From NCBI GenBank assembly GCA_026399315.1, contig JAPLRF010000068.1, positions 1 through 64,000 of the forward strand: 64,000 bases of DNA, read 5' to 3'. This stretch comes from Gammaproteobacteria bacterium. GTDB taxonomy: Bacteria; Pseudomonadota; Gammaproteobacteria; Coxiellales; Coxiellaceae. Below the pieces are notes generated by a model. That model saw only the letters and a list, made by a program, of their open reading frames with translations, searched no databases and was not told the DNA's origin. The position numbers and the translations under genes are program-made. Of the stretch, positions 41,954-51,284 are shown piece by piece; positions within the stretch are counted from its first letter, which is position 1; each line of letters opens with the position of its first letter.

Positions 41954-42478
41954 TTATATTAAAGCCGACCTCAGTCTGCTTAACTTACCTTTTATCGTAT
42001 CGTCCAATACCCAACTTCCAGAGCGAATTAATAATCCGCCAATTAAACTTTCATTAACATTAAAATCAATTTTTAATGCTGAATTTAATTGTTTTGATAA
42101 TTTTTCCGTTACATTATCCCGCTGCAGATCATCCATCGGAAAAGCAGAGGTAACCAGCAACGATATATAACCTGATTCCTTTGCGGTATCTTCTTCAAAT
42201 AATTCAAAAATGGTCGGCAATAAATTTAAGCGTTTTTTATCCGCCAACAATCGAACAAAATTAGCCATGGATTGTTTTGCGGTAAAAACAGACAACAATT
42301 CACATAACCTTTCTTTGGTAATGCTTGGATTTTTAATTGCCGCTGCCATATTTTTATCGGAAACTGCAATCGTTAAATTTTTTAATACCTCGGACCACAA
42401 AACCAATTGATTTTCAGATTTTGCAATAGAAAACGCTGCTTTTGCATAAGGGCGAGATAAAGTTACGTTACTTGTCAT
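41954..42478 (-). CDS. atpH: ATP synthase delta subunit
   Basis: This 174-residue peripheral-stalk subunit joins the b subunits to F1. It starts NVTLSRPYAKAAFSIA and ends with the family segment NVNESLIGGLLIRSGSWVLD. Its ATG overlaps the end of atpF by four bases (ATGA), so translation is coupled. Confidence 0.96.
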   Translation of the reverse strand: MTSNVTLSRPYAKAAFSIAKSENQLVLWSEVLKNLTIAVSDKNMAAAIKNPSITKERLCELLSVFTAKQSMANFVRLLADKKRLNLLPTIFELFEEDTAKESGYISLLVTSAFPMDDLQRDNVTEKLSKQLNSALKIDFNVNESLIGGLLIRSGSWVLDDTIKGKLSRLRSALI

Positions 42479-42951
42479 TGCGCAGCATCCGCCAACATAG
42501 TTGCTATTAATTTGTCATTCGCACTTTTATTAACTTCGTGCTGTAGCACTTTTTCAGAGCCAGCAACAACCAATGAAGAAATTTCCCCCATTAATTCCTC
42601 GCGCGCACTATGAAATTCACGTTCAATATCTGCTTTTGCAATAACCAATAAACGATCGCCTTCAATTCGCGCACGCGCTTTACTTTCTTCAACAATATGG
42701 TTGGCGCGATTATTCGCTTGCTCAATCATTTGCGCCGCTTGGGCTTTTGCTTCAGTTAAAATTTCAGTTACTTTGTGATGCGCCAATTCTAAATCACGTT
42801 TGCCTTTTTCAGCAGCCGCCAAACCGGCAGCAATTTTTTCGCGACGCGCTTCCATTGCCGCTGTTAAAGGTGGCCATATGAAACGCATGGTAAACCACAC
42901 AAAGACGCCAAAAGTAAGCATTTCGCCGAAAAGGGTAAGATTTAGATTCAT
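42475..42951 (-). CDS. atpF: ATP synthase b subunit
   Basis: This 158-residue peripheral-stalk subunit has one N-terminal membrane segment (NLTLFGEMLTFGVFVWFTMR). A long charged helix follows, with the AAAEKGKRDLELAH and AKAQAAQMIEQANNRA regions typical of the family. It overlaps atpH by four bases. Confidence 0.97.
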   Translation of the reverse strand: MNLNLTLFGEMLTFGVFVWFTMRFIWPPLTAAMEARREKIAAGLAAAEKGKRDLELAHHKVTEILTEAKAQAAQMIEQANNRANHIVEESKARARIEGDRLLVIAKADIEREFHSAREELMGEISSLVVAGSEKVLQHEVNKSANDKLIATMLADAAQ

Positions 42952-42966
42952 ATTTACCTCAGTGTG

Positions 42967-43089
42967 AATTATCAGTTATCAGTTATCGGGGATCGGTTAT
43001 CAATAAAAAGTATCTTTGAGATGGAATAATCTCTATCAGGATCATATGCAAATTATTGGCACTGATCCTTGATAACTGATACCTGATCA
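42967..43089. repeat. palindromic repeat between atpE and atpF
   Basis: ATCAGTTATCAGTTATC on the left is complementary to GATAACTGAT on the right, with GGGATCGG and ACTGATCC also nearly pairing, so the gap can fold into a long hairpin. It shares the GATAAC/CTGAT vocabulary with the dispersed repeat at 59028-59160. Confidence 0.7.
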
Positions 43090-43404
<315 letters not shown>

Positions 43405-43448
43405 TTATTAAAGTTTTTCGTCTTGTGTACTCTGTTGCTTCGTTCATG

Positions 43449-43513
43449 CTACGCACTTACTTGGGAAGCGGCAGCTTCCCTACGTGCGTGCTTCTGACTC
43501 GCGCTTTCGCTCA
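43449..43513. repeat. REP-like palindrome between atpB and atpE
   Basis: GGGAAGC, loop GGCA, GCTTCCC with flanks and tail almost identical to 40242-40306. It occupies most of the 135-base gap. Confidence 0.85.
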
Positions 43514-43524
43514 AACTCACAATA

Positions 43525-44286
<762 letters not shown>

Positions 44287-44365
44287 TTAAATTCTCTGCA
44301 CAGTCCATTTATCTTTACGCACAAACAAACCCCGCTTTTAATTTTTCAACGGAGAGTCGCGGGCG

Positions 44366-44394
44366 AGTATAGTGTGTTTTTATTGATATCGCAA
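44366..44394 (-). promoter_or_regulatory. sigma-70 promoter of the atp operon
   Basis: On the minus strand a TTGCGA -35 box (44389-44394) and a TATACT -10 box (44366-44371) are separated by exactly 17 bases. The expected start near 44359 gives a leader of about 73 bases to atpB. Confidence 0.75.
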
Positions 44395-44401
44395 CGGATT
44401 C

Positions 44402-44589
44402 AAGGAGATACCCGATATAATTTTTTATTTTGATTAATACTTATCCACAGGATACTTGCGTGCTGTGTATTATTTGAGCTTGTCCAAAAAATACCAACAA
44501 AAGCGCACTGCAACACGGTATTTTACACGAATAACCCACCTTGCTTTGATAATTATATGATCGACAAAATGAGTTATTCACAATTTTAA
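44402..44589. other. AT-rich region with DnaA boxes, candidate replication origin
   Basis: There are two consensus DnaA boxes, TTATCCACA (44441-44449) and TTATTCACA (44574-44582), and one single-mismatch box on the minus strand (44464-44472). Just left of the first box is an AT-rich tract (GATATAATTTTTTATTTTGA) like a duplex-unwinding element. The neighbourhood (atp, parAB, rsmG, mnmG) is the usual setting of gammaproteobacterial oriC. Only two perfect boxes are present, so this is tentative. Confidence 0.4.
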
Positions 44590-44766
44590 TTATTGGCTAT
44601 CACCTGTTTTAGTAATGGTAATGCCAGGACCCGCATCTGCGCTCGAATTTAGCTGGATGCTTGTTCCACTTGTTTTACATATCCCTTTATAATAAACAGC
44701 AGCACCACCAATCACAGCGCCAATGATTAACAAAACAAGACTGTTCAATATGCAACATTTTTTCAT
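44590..44766 (-). CDS. small membrane-anchored protein
   Basis: This 58-residue protein has an MKKCC start, one hydrophobic segment (LNSLVLLIIGAVIGGAAVYY) and a short polar tail ending ITKTGDSQ. AAAGGAAT precedes the ATG at 44766. The segment could be a membrane anchor or an uncleaved signal. No family was recognised. It lies between the candidate origin region and the divergent permease gene. Confidence 0.55.
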   Translation of the reverse strand: MKKCCILNSLVLLIIGAVIGGAAVYYKGICKTSGTSIQLNSSADAGPGITITKTGDSQ

Positions 44767-44898
44767 AACGATTCCTTTCAAAGTTATTAACAACCTTAGT
44801 CTAGCACACGCAATCTAAGTAAGAGCACACAGCAGCAAAGGTTTTTAATATTTTTTCATGCTAGAATCCACTTTCGCTGAAAACCACACGAGAAAAAT

Positions 44899-46461
44899 AT
44901 GTCACTACCCAAATCCGTCAGCACACTTACCCTATTGGCTTCCGCTGTCGCAGGCATTATTGGCTCCGGTTGGTTGTTAAGCCCACTCGCAACCGCTCGA
45001 ATAGCTGGACCTGCGGCCATTGTCGTGTGGATTATCGGCGGAATATTAATGATGATCGTCGCGTCAACCTTTGTCATATTAACACGCACACTGCCAATCA
45101 CAGGCGGAACCGTTCGATTTTTCCAACTTACTCACGGTCATTTTGCCGGATTTGGTTTCGCTTGGATCGCTTGGTTAGCGTGGGTTGCTATTTCACCGAT
45201 CGAAACATTGGCAATCATTCAATACGCCACGAATTATTTCCCCAGCTTAATGACGCCCGGCACATCGCCCGAATTAAGCGCTTCAGGATTATTAATTGCG
45301 ACACTCATGTTAATCAGCATTGTCGCCATTAACGCCGCAGGCATGAAAGCCTACGCGCGAATTAATTATTTCATTTTGGCCATTAAATTAATCATCCCCG
45401 TTGGCGCTGCAATTTTATTAATGAAAGCGCAATTTCACACGCACAATTTCACATCCGCAAATGGATTTATGCCTTACGGTTATCACAGTATTTTTGCTGC
45501 ATTGCCTTTGGCGGGCGTTATTTATTCTTTTATTGGATTTAATCCTGTCGTGCAATTGGCAGCGGAATCAAAAAATCCAAAACAGGCTATTCCTATCGCT
45601 ATTTTCGGCGCACTATTTGTTTGTATGATTATTTATGTGTTAGTCCAAATTGCCTTTATCGGCGCTTTGCCGAGCGACGCTTTATCTCACGGATTTTCAG
45701 CGATCAGCTTTGTTGGCGACAAAGGACCCTTTGCAGGTTTGCTGACATTGTTTGGTTTTGCTATTTTTGTGAAAGCTTTATATTTTGATGCCTGTGTTTC
45801 TCCTTTTGGAACGGCATTGGTGCAATCGGTTGCAACATCGCGCATCACTTATGCGATGTCACAAAACGGCTATTTTCCGGCCTATTTTATGGGGACAAGC
45901 AAACAAACCGCAACACCCAAACGCGCATTAATATTAAATGCTATCGTCGGATTTTTATTTTTCCTGCCCTTTCCCAGTTGGCAGCACATGGTAGGATTCT
46001 TGGTGTCCTGTTTGGTGTTAGGTTATGTTGTTGGCCCGATGTCATTAATGGCGTTGGTAAAGCAACAGCCAACATTATTTCGCCCATTTTCTGCCAAAAC
46101 AATTCACCTGGGTTGCATCATTGCTTTTATTATTTGTAATTTATTAATTTACTGGTCTGGCTCGTCTATAGTTTTTAAAATTATGATTTTATTTGCAATT
46201 GGCTATGTGGTTTTATATTTCAGTAAATTCAATAAAAATAGTTTTGCATCACGAGAAAAATTACATTTTAAAAATGGCAGCTGGACATTACTATACTTAC
46301 TTGGAATGGCGCTGATCAGTTATTTTGGCAGCTTTGGCGGCACGCATGCCATTTCATTCGGAATGGATTTTGCCATTATCGGTATTTTCAGCATTATAAT
46401 TTACGCAATTGCCTATATGATGAGCACTGATTCGACCTCAAATAAGTACTTGACCTCTTAA
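44899..46461 (+). CDS. APC-family amino-acid permease
   Basis: This 520-residue inner-membrane protein of the amino acid-polyamine-organocation superfamily has about twelve to fourteen helices. The helix-1 motif GIIGSGWLLSP is the substrate-binding unwound segment of the fold. The sequence resembles aspartate-proton symporter-like members, but the substrate is not certain. The 3' 513 bases (45923-46435) recur in inverted orientation at 54508-55020. The next gene starts four bases after the stop, so the two are co-transcribed. Confidence 0.9.
   Translation: MSLPKSVSTLTLLASAVAGIIGSGWLLSPLATARIAGPAAIVVWIIGGILMMIVASTFVILTRTLPITGGTVRFFQLTHGHFAGFGFAWIAWLAWVAISPIETLAIIQYATNYFPSLMTPGTSPELSASGLLIATLMLISIVAINAAGMKAYARINYFILAIKLIIPVGAAILLMKAQFHTHNFTSANGFMPYGYHSIFAALPLAGVIYSFIGFNPVVQLAAESKNPKQAIPIAIFGALFVCMIIYVLVQIAFIGALPSDALSHGFSAISFVGDKGPFAGLLTLFGFAIFVKALYFDACVSPFGTALVQSVATSRITYAMSQNGYFPAYFMGTSKQTATPKRALILNAIVGFLFFLPFPSWQHMVGFLVSCLVLGYVVGPMSLMALVKQQPTLFRPFSAKTIHLGCIIAFIICNLLIYWSGSSIVFKIMILFAIGYVVLYFSKFNKNSFASREKLHFKNGSWTLLYLLGMALISYFGSFGGTHAISFGMDFAIIGIFSIIIYAIAYMMSTDSTSNKYLTS
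45923..46435. repeat. left arm of 513-bp inverted repeat (permease 3' part)
   Basis: This arm has the same length as 54508-55020 and no visible insertion or deletion; the encoded residues are about 90% identical. The arms enclose parA, parB and three other genes and could recombine to invert the block. Confidence 0.9.
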
Positions 46462-46464
46462 TTT

Positions 46465-47958
46465 ATGCGCGAATCTTCAACTCCGCTTCACATTATTATG
46501 TCGCTTGATTATGATGGGTGCTTAGCTGAATATTTCTGCCAAGAACAAATTATTTGGCTTATAAAAAATTTTTTTGATTATTACTCACAATACCATCCAT
46601 CTACCCACATTGTATTGGCTGTCGGATCTGCAAGACAGACAATTGGCAGGGATTTTCATTGCTCTGTGGTCAATGGAAACGGGTCTTGCTTTACATTCAT
46701 GCATGATTTTCTTCAAAAAATAATTGCGCGACATCCAGAACTTGCTCAATACATTCAAGTAAGCGAATTATTGTTGGAAGATATTTATCAAAGTGCAACT
46801 GTCGGAACCCATTTTAGAAAATCACTATCAAAAGTTAAAATTGTTCGCAGAACGACGAATCCGCCAGACAAAATTCCATGGGACGACAAAGAAAAAATTG
46901 CACTTCTTTACGCTCAAATGCATCATTTTTCAAAAAAAACACCTGACGAACGAATTATATTTTGTTTTTTTGATAACCTGCTCGACAGAATATTAAATAA
47001 ACAACTTCTTTTTTATAGCGCGAATCAGCACCACATACCAGAAAACACAGTACTCAATTTGATTTTACTCAATTCTGTTTGCAACAGTAGAATTCATCCA
47101 CACAAAATACAGGGAAGCGGCCTGATTGATTATGATTACAGGGAAAATGTCATAACTTTTCTAACAAGCAATGAGAAATCACTGAAAAAAACATGCCGGG
47201 CAGCCATAAAAAAAAATGATATTGGAACTATGAAAAAAATATTTCAAAATTTTTACATTGAAGATCCTAGCGATTTATTTTTATCATTACTGAAAACGGA
47301 AAACTGGGGGTATTTATATCAAATTACTGAGCTTCGCAAAGATATATCTCAGAAGAAAAATTATTACACCTGCCTACTTCAAATTGCGCTTGATCAAAAC
47401 GCGATTCACGCTATTGAATATCTCGCCCCTTATTCAAAAACCCTTGCGATGCGGCACTTATCTCGTGCGGCAAGCGAAAAGAACTGGCGCTTAATTGATG
47501 CATTATTGAATAATAAATCAAATATAGCGCTTGAGCAGGAATGTTGCGATTTCTACGAAAATACCCTAAACGCTCATTCAAACGATGCTTTAAACTTCAA
47601 GGAAATAATTGTAAATGAGATAAGACAAAAATTTAATCTGCACAACACTAAGAAAAATGCGGCCTGTAATGCAGCACTACACACGCTTTTACTGCTTATA
47701 GTTTCTTGTATTAATATTATTTCTACACCCGAAGAAATACAATCGATATTGCATTGCTGGAGAAATGCGCCGAACTATCAAAACGGTAAGCATAATATAG
47801 ATGCCATTTTAGGCGTGGAAAAATGGAATCCATATCAGTTTCCCGCTTGCATGCCCCCTTTGCAAAAATTCGTTTCTGAACTTCGTCATTTGATAACCCA
47901 AAAACAGTCTCTTTTTGCTGTTGATTTTGTTTTAACGGCAGAAACGAACGAGCACTGA
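46465..47958 (+). CDS. HAD-like N-terminal domain plus ankyrin-like repeats, putative effector
   Basis: This 497-residue protein starts with a HAD-type motif I in MSLDYDGCLAEY (D15 and D17, the DxD pair of haloacid-dehalogenase phosphatases) and continues with alpha/beta sequence to about residue 230. The second half contains helix pairs like ankyrin repeats (for example YTCLLQIALDQNAIHAIEYL and then LSRAASEKNWRLIDALLNN). The combination is unusual for a housekeeping enzyme and suggests a host-directed protein. It starts four bases after the permease stop. No signal peptide was seen. Confidence 0.65.
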   Translation: MRESSTPLHIIMSLDYDGCLAEYFCQEQIIWLIKNFFDYYSQYHPSTHIVLAVGSARQTIGRDFHCSVVNGNGSCFTFMHDFLQKIIARHPELAQYIQVSELLLEDIYQSATVGTHFRKSLSKVKIVRRTTNPPDKIPWDDKEKIALLYAQMHHFSKKTPDERIIFCFFDNLLDRILNKQLLFYSANQHHIPENTVLNLILLNSVCNSRIHPHKIQGSGLIDYDYRENVITFLTSNEKSLKKTCRAAIKKNDIGTMKKIFQNFYIEDPSDLFLSLLKTENWGYLYQITELRKDISQKKNYYTCLLQIALDQNAIHAIEYLAPYSKTLAMRHLSRAASEKNWRLIDALLNNKSNIALEQECCDFYENTLNAHSNDALNFKEIIVNEIRQKFNLHNTKKNAACNAALHTLLLLIVSCINIISTPEEIQSILHCWRNAPNYQNGKHNIDAILGVEKWNPYQFPACMPPLQKFVSELRHLITQKQSLFAVDFVLTAETNEH

Positions 47959-48023
47959 ACGACCCGCAACATCAAAGAGGAAATGAATTGCGAGCAGCGA
48001 AAGCCGCAGTAAACCCATCCTTG

Positions 48024-48056
48024 GGGCTTGAGATTGGCATCCATGCCAATCAAGCC
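48024..48056. repeat. strong hairpin upstream of parA
   Basis: GATTGGCAT pairs perfectly with ATGCCAATC around two C residues, and GGCTT pairs with AAGCC outside, leaving GA unpaired on one side. There is no T run, so a simple terminator is unlikely. It could serve as an operator or an RNA-stability element. Confidence 0.6.
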
Positions 48057-48141
48057 TTCCTCACATTCTCCCTCATTCTCATATTCGCTCACTACATTAT
48101 TGCCTAGGAATATGTGCGAAATAACTTTCACGCGCTGAAGA

Positions 48142-48171
48142 ATGTCAATGTAAGCATGTTTTTGTTACAAT
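48142..48171 (+). promoter_or_regulatory. possible parA promoter
   Basis: ATGTCA (48142-48147) and TACAAT (48166-48171) are 18 bases apart. They would give a leader of about 38 bases with the AAGGA site near 48205. Confidence 0.45.
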
Positions 48172-48216
48172 AATCCCGCGTGCCATGGCACTGACATTTT
48201 ACATAAGGATTTCCCC

Positions 48217-49008
48217 GTGACAAAAATTATCGCCATAGCCAACCAAAAAGGTGGCGTTGGAAAAACAACGACGAGCGTTAATTTAACGGCATCACTAGCA
48301 GCCATTAAACGCCGTGTCTTATTAATTGATTCTGACCCACAAGGCAGTGCCACTGTCGGTTGTGGCGTCGACAAACAAACTGTTGTTGCAACATTGAACA
48401 ACGTCTTGCTAGGCGATGTGAAAATCAACGATGCTATTATTAAAACCAATTGGGGTTTCGATATCATTGCCGCAAATGGTGATTTAACCGTTTCCGAAGT
48501 GCGTTTATTGCAAATGGAAAAACGCGAACAGCAATTAAAAAATCATTTATCTGAAATAATAACCCATTACGAATTTATTATTATTGATTGCCCGCCCTCA
48601 TTAAATATGTTGACGGTCAATGCATTGGTTGCTGCAGACAGCGTTTTAGTGCCTATTCAATGCGAATATTATGCGTTGGAAGGATTGACCAGTTTATTGA
48701 GCAGCATTGAAAAAATTCGCCGTGCCGTGAACCCTAATCTACAATTAGAAGGCTTATTGCGGACGATGTACGATGGTCGCACACGTCTAACAGTTGAAGT
48801 GTCAGAACAGTTACTCGAACATTTTGGATCTAAAGTGTATCACTCTGTTATCCCGCGCAATGTGCGCTTAGCAGAAGCGCCCAGCCACGGCATGCCCGCG
48901 CTAGGATATGATGCGCGTTCACAAGGTGCAGCAGCCTATTTGGCCTTGGCAAGTGAAGTCGTCCGTAAACAAGAGCAAGCATTACCAGCACCCATTGAAA
49001 CAGTGTAA
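48217..49008 (+). CDS. parA: chromosome partitioning ATPase ParA/Soj
   Basis: This 263-residue ATPase drives segregation of origin regions together with ParB. The deviant Walker A is KGGVGKTT (11-18), DSDPQGSA follows (38-45), and DCPPSLNMLTVNA is the Walker B region. The start is GTG with AAGGA about eight bases upstream. The last codons and stop lie inside the first unit of an 85-bp tandem repeat. parB follows 269 bases downstream, a far larger gap than the usual overlap or near-contact. The pair lies opposite to rsmG/mnmG and atp. Confidence 0.96.
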   Translation: MTKIIAIANQKGGVGKTTTSVNLTASLAAIKRRVLLIDSDPQGSATVGCGVDKQTVVATLNNVLLGDVKINDAIIKTNWGFDIIAANGDLTVSEVRLLQMEKREQQLKNHLSEIITHYEFIIIDCPPSLNMLTVNALVAADSVLVPIQCEYYALEGLTSLLSSIEKIRRAVNPNLQLEGLLRTMYDGRTRLTVEVSEQLLEHFGSKVYHSVIPRNVRLAEAPSHGMPALGYDARSQGAAAYLALASEVVRKQEQALPAPIETV

Positions 49009-49239
49009 TGAGCGAAAGCGCAACTCAGAAGCACGCACGTAGCGCAGCGCAGTAAGTGCGGATAACATAATTCAATCCGCTGAAACAGTGTAATGAGCGA
49101 AAACGCAACTCAGAAGCACGCACGTAGCACAGCGCAGTAAGTGCGGATAACATAATTCAATCCGCTGAAACAGTGTAATGAGCGAAAACGCAACTCAGAA
49201 GCACGTAGCGCAGCGCAGTAAGTGCGGATAACATAATCT
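48996..49239. repeat. three tandem 85-bp repeats between parA and parB
   Basis: Units start at 48996, 49081 and 49166. The third is shortened by a 4-base loss and ends near 49239. Each holds a REP-like core (TCAGAAGCACGCACGTAGCG...GTAAGTGCGG) preceded by TGAGCGAAARCGC, the reverse of the tail seen in the atp-operon elements. The first unit contains the parA stop codon. Confidence 0.9.
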
Positions 49240-49277
49240 AACAATCTCGCAGTGAACTAAAATTAAAGGATTAGAAT

Positions 49278-50192
49278 ATGAACTTCAAAAAACGCGGTCT
49301 TGGCAAAGGCCTAAGTGATCTCGGCCTCGGCGCATTATTGGGCGATTTACAAGCACCTACAACAACAATTGATAATAATTTAGAAATCATTTCCACTGAC
49401 AACACCAGCAATCTTGATGGGGAATTGAAAAAACTACCGATTAATTGTTTGCAGCCTGGAAAATATCAGCCGCGCAAAATCATGGCGCCAGAAGCACTTG
49501 AAGAATTGGCAAACTCCATTCGGAATCAAGGCATCATTCAGCCGATTGTAGTGCGCCCAATTAATCATAATCAATATGAAATTATTGCAGGTGAACGTCG
49601 TTGGCGTGCCGCGCAATTAGCTGGATTAGAATATATTCCTGCCATCATTCGAGAAATTAATGATGAAGCGGCGATGTTAATGGCCTTGATTGAAAATATT
49701 CAACGTCGCGATTTAAATGTGATTGAAGAAGCCACTGCATTGAATCGATTAATGTCTGAATTTAGCATGACGCATCAAGATGTCGCTGATGCTGTTGGAA
49801 AATCACGTACCAATGTTACCAATTTATTGCGCTTACTAAAATTAAATTCTTTCGTGCTGAGTTTAGTTGAAAATGGTCAATTAGAAATGGGCCATGCACG
49901 CGCGCTATTAACATTGGATCAGGAACAGCAAAATCATGCTGCCAACGTGATTGTTTCCAAAGCATTGTCTGTGCGTGAAACGGAAGATCTTATTCGCAAA
50001 ATGATGCAAGTAAATTCTGAAAACACAGAATCAAAATCAGAAAAAATTATTTTGCATGCTATGCAGGATCGCTTAATGCAAAAATTAGGCGCAAAAGTTT
50101 TCATTAACCAAAATGCAAAAGGGCGCGGCAAGTTAATCATCCAATATAAAAATGAAAAAGAATTGGAAGCAATTTTAGCGCGTATCGTGTGA
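49278..50192 (+). CDS. parB: chromosome partitioning protein ParB/Spo0J
   Basis: This 304-residue DNA-binding CTPase nucleates on parS sites. It has an N-terminal ParA-interacting basic segment (KKRGLGKGLSDLG), the GERRWRA CTP-binding box (105-111), a helix-turn-helix around MTHQDVADAVGKSRTNVTNL and a C-terminal dimerisation domain. AAAGGA precedes the ATG. No parS palindrome (TGTTTCACGTGAAACA-like) was noticed in the window by eye. Confidence 0.96.
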   Translation: MNFKKRGLGKGLSDLGLGALLGDLQAPTTTIDNNLEIISTDNTSNLDGELKKLPINCLQPGKYQPRKIMAPEALEELANSIRNQGIIQPIVVRPINHNQYEIIAGERRWRAAQLAGLEYIPAIIREINDEAAMLMALIENIQRRDLNVIEEATALNRLMSEFSMTHQDVADAVGKSRTNVTNLLRLLKLNSFVLSLVENGQLEMGHARALLTLDQEQQNHAANVIVSKALSVRETEDLIRKMMQVNSENTESKSEKIILHAMQDRLMQKLGAKVFINQNAKGRGKLIIQYKNEKELEAILARIV

Positions 50193-50219
50193 TATTTTTG
50201 GTAAGTTAGGTATTGTGCT

Positions 50220-51155
50220 ATGACCATTAATAAACAAGCCAATCAAAAATGGAAAGCCTTTTACAAAACCGCGATCGTTGTGTTGATCGTATGGACATTC
50301 TTTGGGTTGTTGAACGCCCTTTTTGAATATGTAATTCACCATGATGTTGAAAAAAAAGATCAAACGATTTCAGATTGTGACGCAGCACCCTTTTCGCAAC
50401 ATCTCGCTACGGTTCGACATTTACCTTATGTTTGGCACAAGCAGCCGTTAATCACTTTGTGGTTTGATGGCGCATGGAAATCGCAATTTAATACCGCATA
50501 CCCCCTGATGAAAAACTTTCATTTTTTGGGCGCACTGGCGGTGCCAACAAAATATATTTGCTATTCGGAATTTATGACGTGGCGCGAAATAAGAGCGCTG
50601 CAAAGCGATGACTGGGAAATTGATTCTAATTCAGTATCGCATAATTGCTCGACGAACTATTTAAATAATATCGACAATGGACGCCATGAATTATCAGATT
50701 CTAAAAGTATTTTAGAAAAGCAAGGAATACAAGCAGAGGGCTTTGTTGTGCCATGCGGCTATGGAAGAGCATATTTACCTAATTTAGTGAGCCAATCAGA
50801 AAAATATTATCAATTTTATCGCACAGGAACGCGCGGCGTTAATTTTTTACCGATTGAAGATCGCTATAATATTAATGCCTATGTTGTGCGTAGCACAACT
50901 ACTCTGCAAGATGTGGAAAGCTGGATAGCAACTGCAAAGAAAAATAACGCATGGCTTATTTTGGTTTTTCATCAAATTTCATCAGATAAAAATTCTGATC
51001 TGTCATATCAACTATCAGAAAATAATTATCAGATTTCAAAAGATAAATTTACTGATATTTTGGAAGCCGTCAAAAAATCAGGTGTCGGTGTTGTGCTGCC
51101 TTATCAAGTATTGCAAATAAAAGTCGCACCCAAAATTCGAAAATTTAAGAAATAA
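50220..51155 (+). CDS. membrane-anchored NodB-like polysaccharide deacetylase family protein
   Basis: This 311-residue protein has an N-terminal membrane anchor (about residues 17-37) and a NodB-like domain facing the periplasm. Motif 1, usually TFDDG, reads WFDGAW (81-86), so only one Asp (D83) is kept. The His motif is VSHNC, the VVPCGYG segment replaces the usual PYG motif, and ILVFHQI is the final His motif. The loss of the catalytic-base Asp suggests altered or absent deacetylase activity. It starts 28 bases after parB and may be co-transcribed. Confidence 0.7.
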   Translation: MTINKQANQKWKAFYKTAIVVLIVWTFFGLLNALFEYVIHHDVEKKDQTISDCDAAPFSQHLATVRHLPYVWHKQPLITLWFDGAWKSQFNTAYPLMKNFHFLGALAVPTKYICYSEFMTWREIRALQSDDWEIDSNSVSHNCSTNYLNNIDNGRHELSDSKSILEKQGIQAEGFVVPCGYGRAYLPNLVSQSEKYYQFYRTGTRGVNFLPIEDRYNINAYVVRSTTTLQDVESWIATAKKNNAWLILVFHQISSDKNSDLSYQLSENNYQISKDKFTDILEAVKKSGVGVVLPYQVLQIKVAPKIRKFKK

Positions 51156-51284
51156 AGTTGTTGTAACCTGCTGTCTCCACGGAGACTAGGCCTGTGTGCG
51201 CACCACAAATCTCCCTGCTGCTCATATTTCCTTAAGACTGGCATGAGAGAATTGACTATCGATTGTCCACAACAGGTATAAGCC

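Noticed and set aside
48996-49090. TGAAACAGTG near the end of parA as a parS half-site
   Set aside because: It is not palindromic, differs from the parS consensus and is simply the coding end of parA repeated with the 85-bp unit.
48996-49239. CRISPR array
   Set aside because: The 85-bp units are contiguous with no unique spacers and no cas genes are near.
51173-51186. GTCTCC/GGAGAC hairpin after the NodB-like gene as a terminator
   Set aside because: The stem is only six pairs with a two-base loop and no T run follows.
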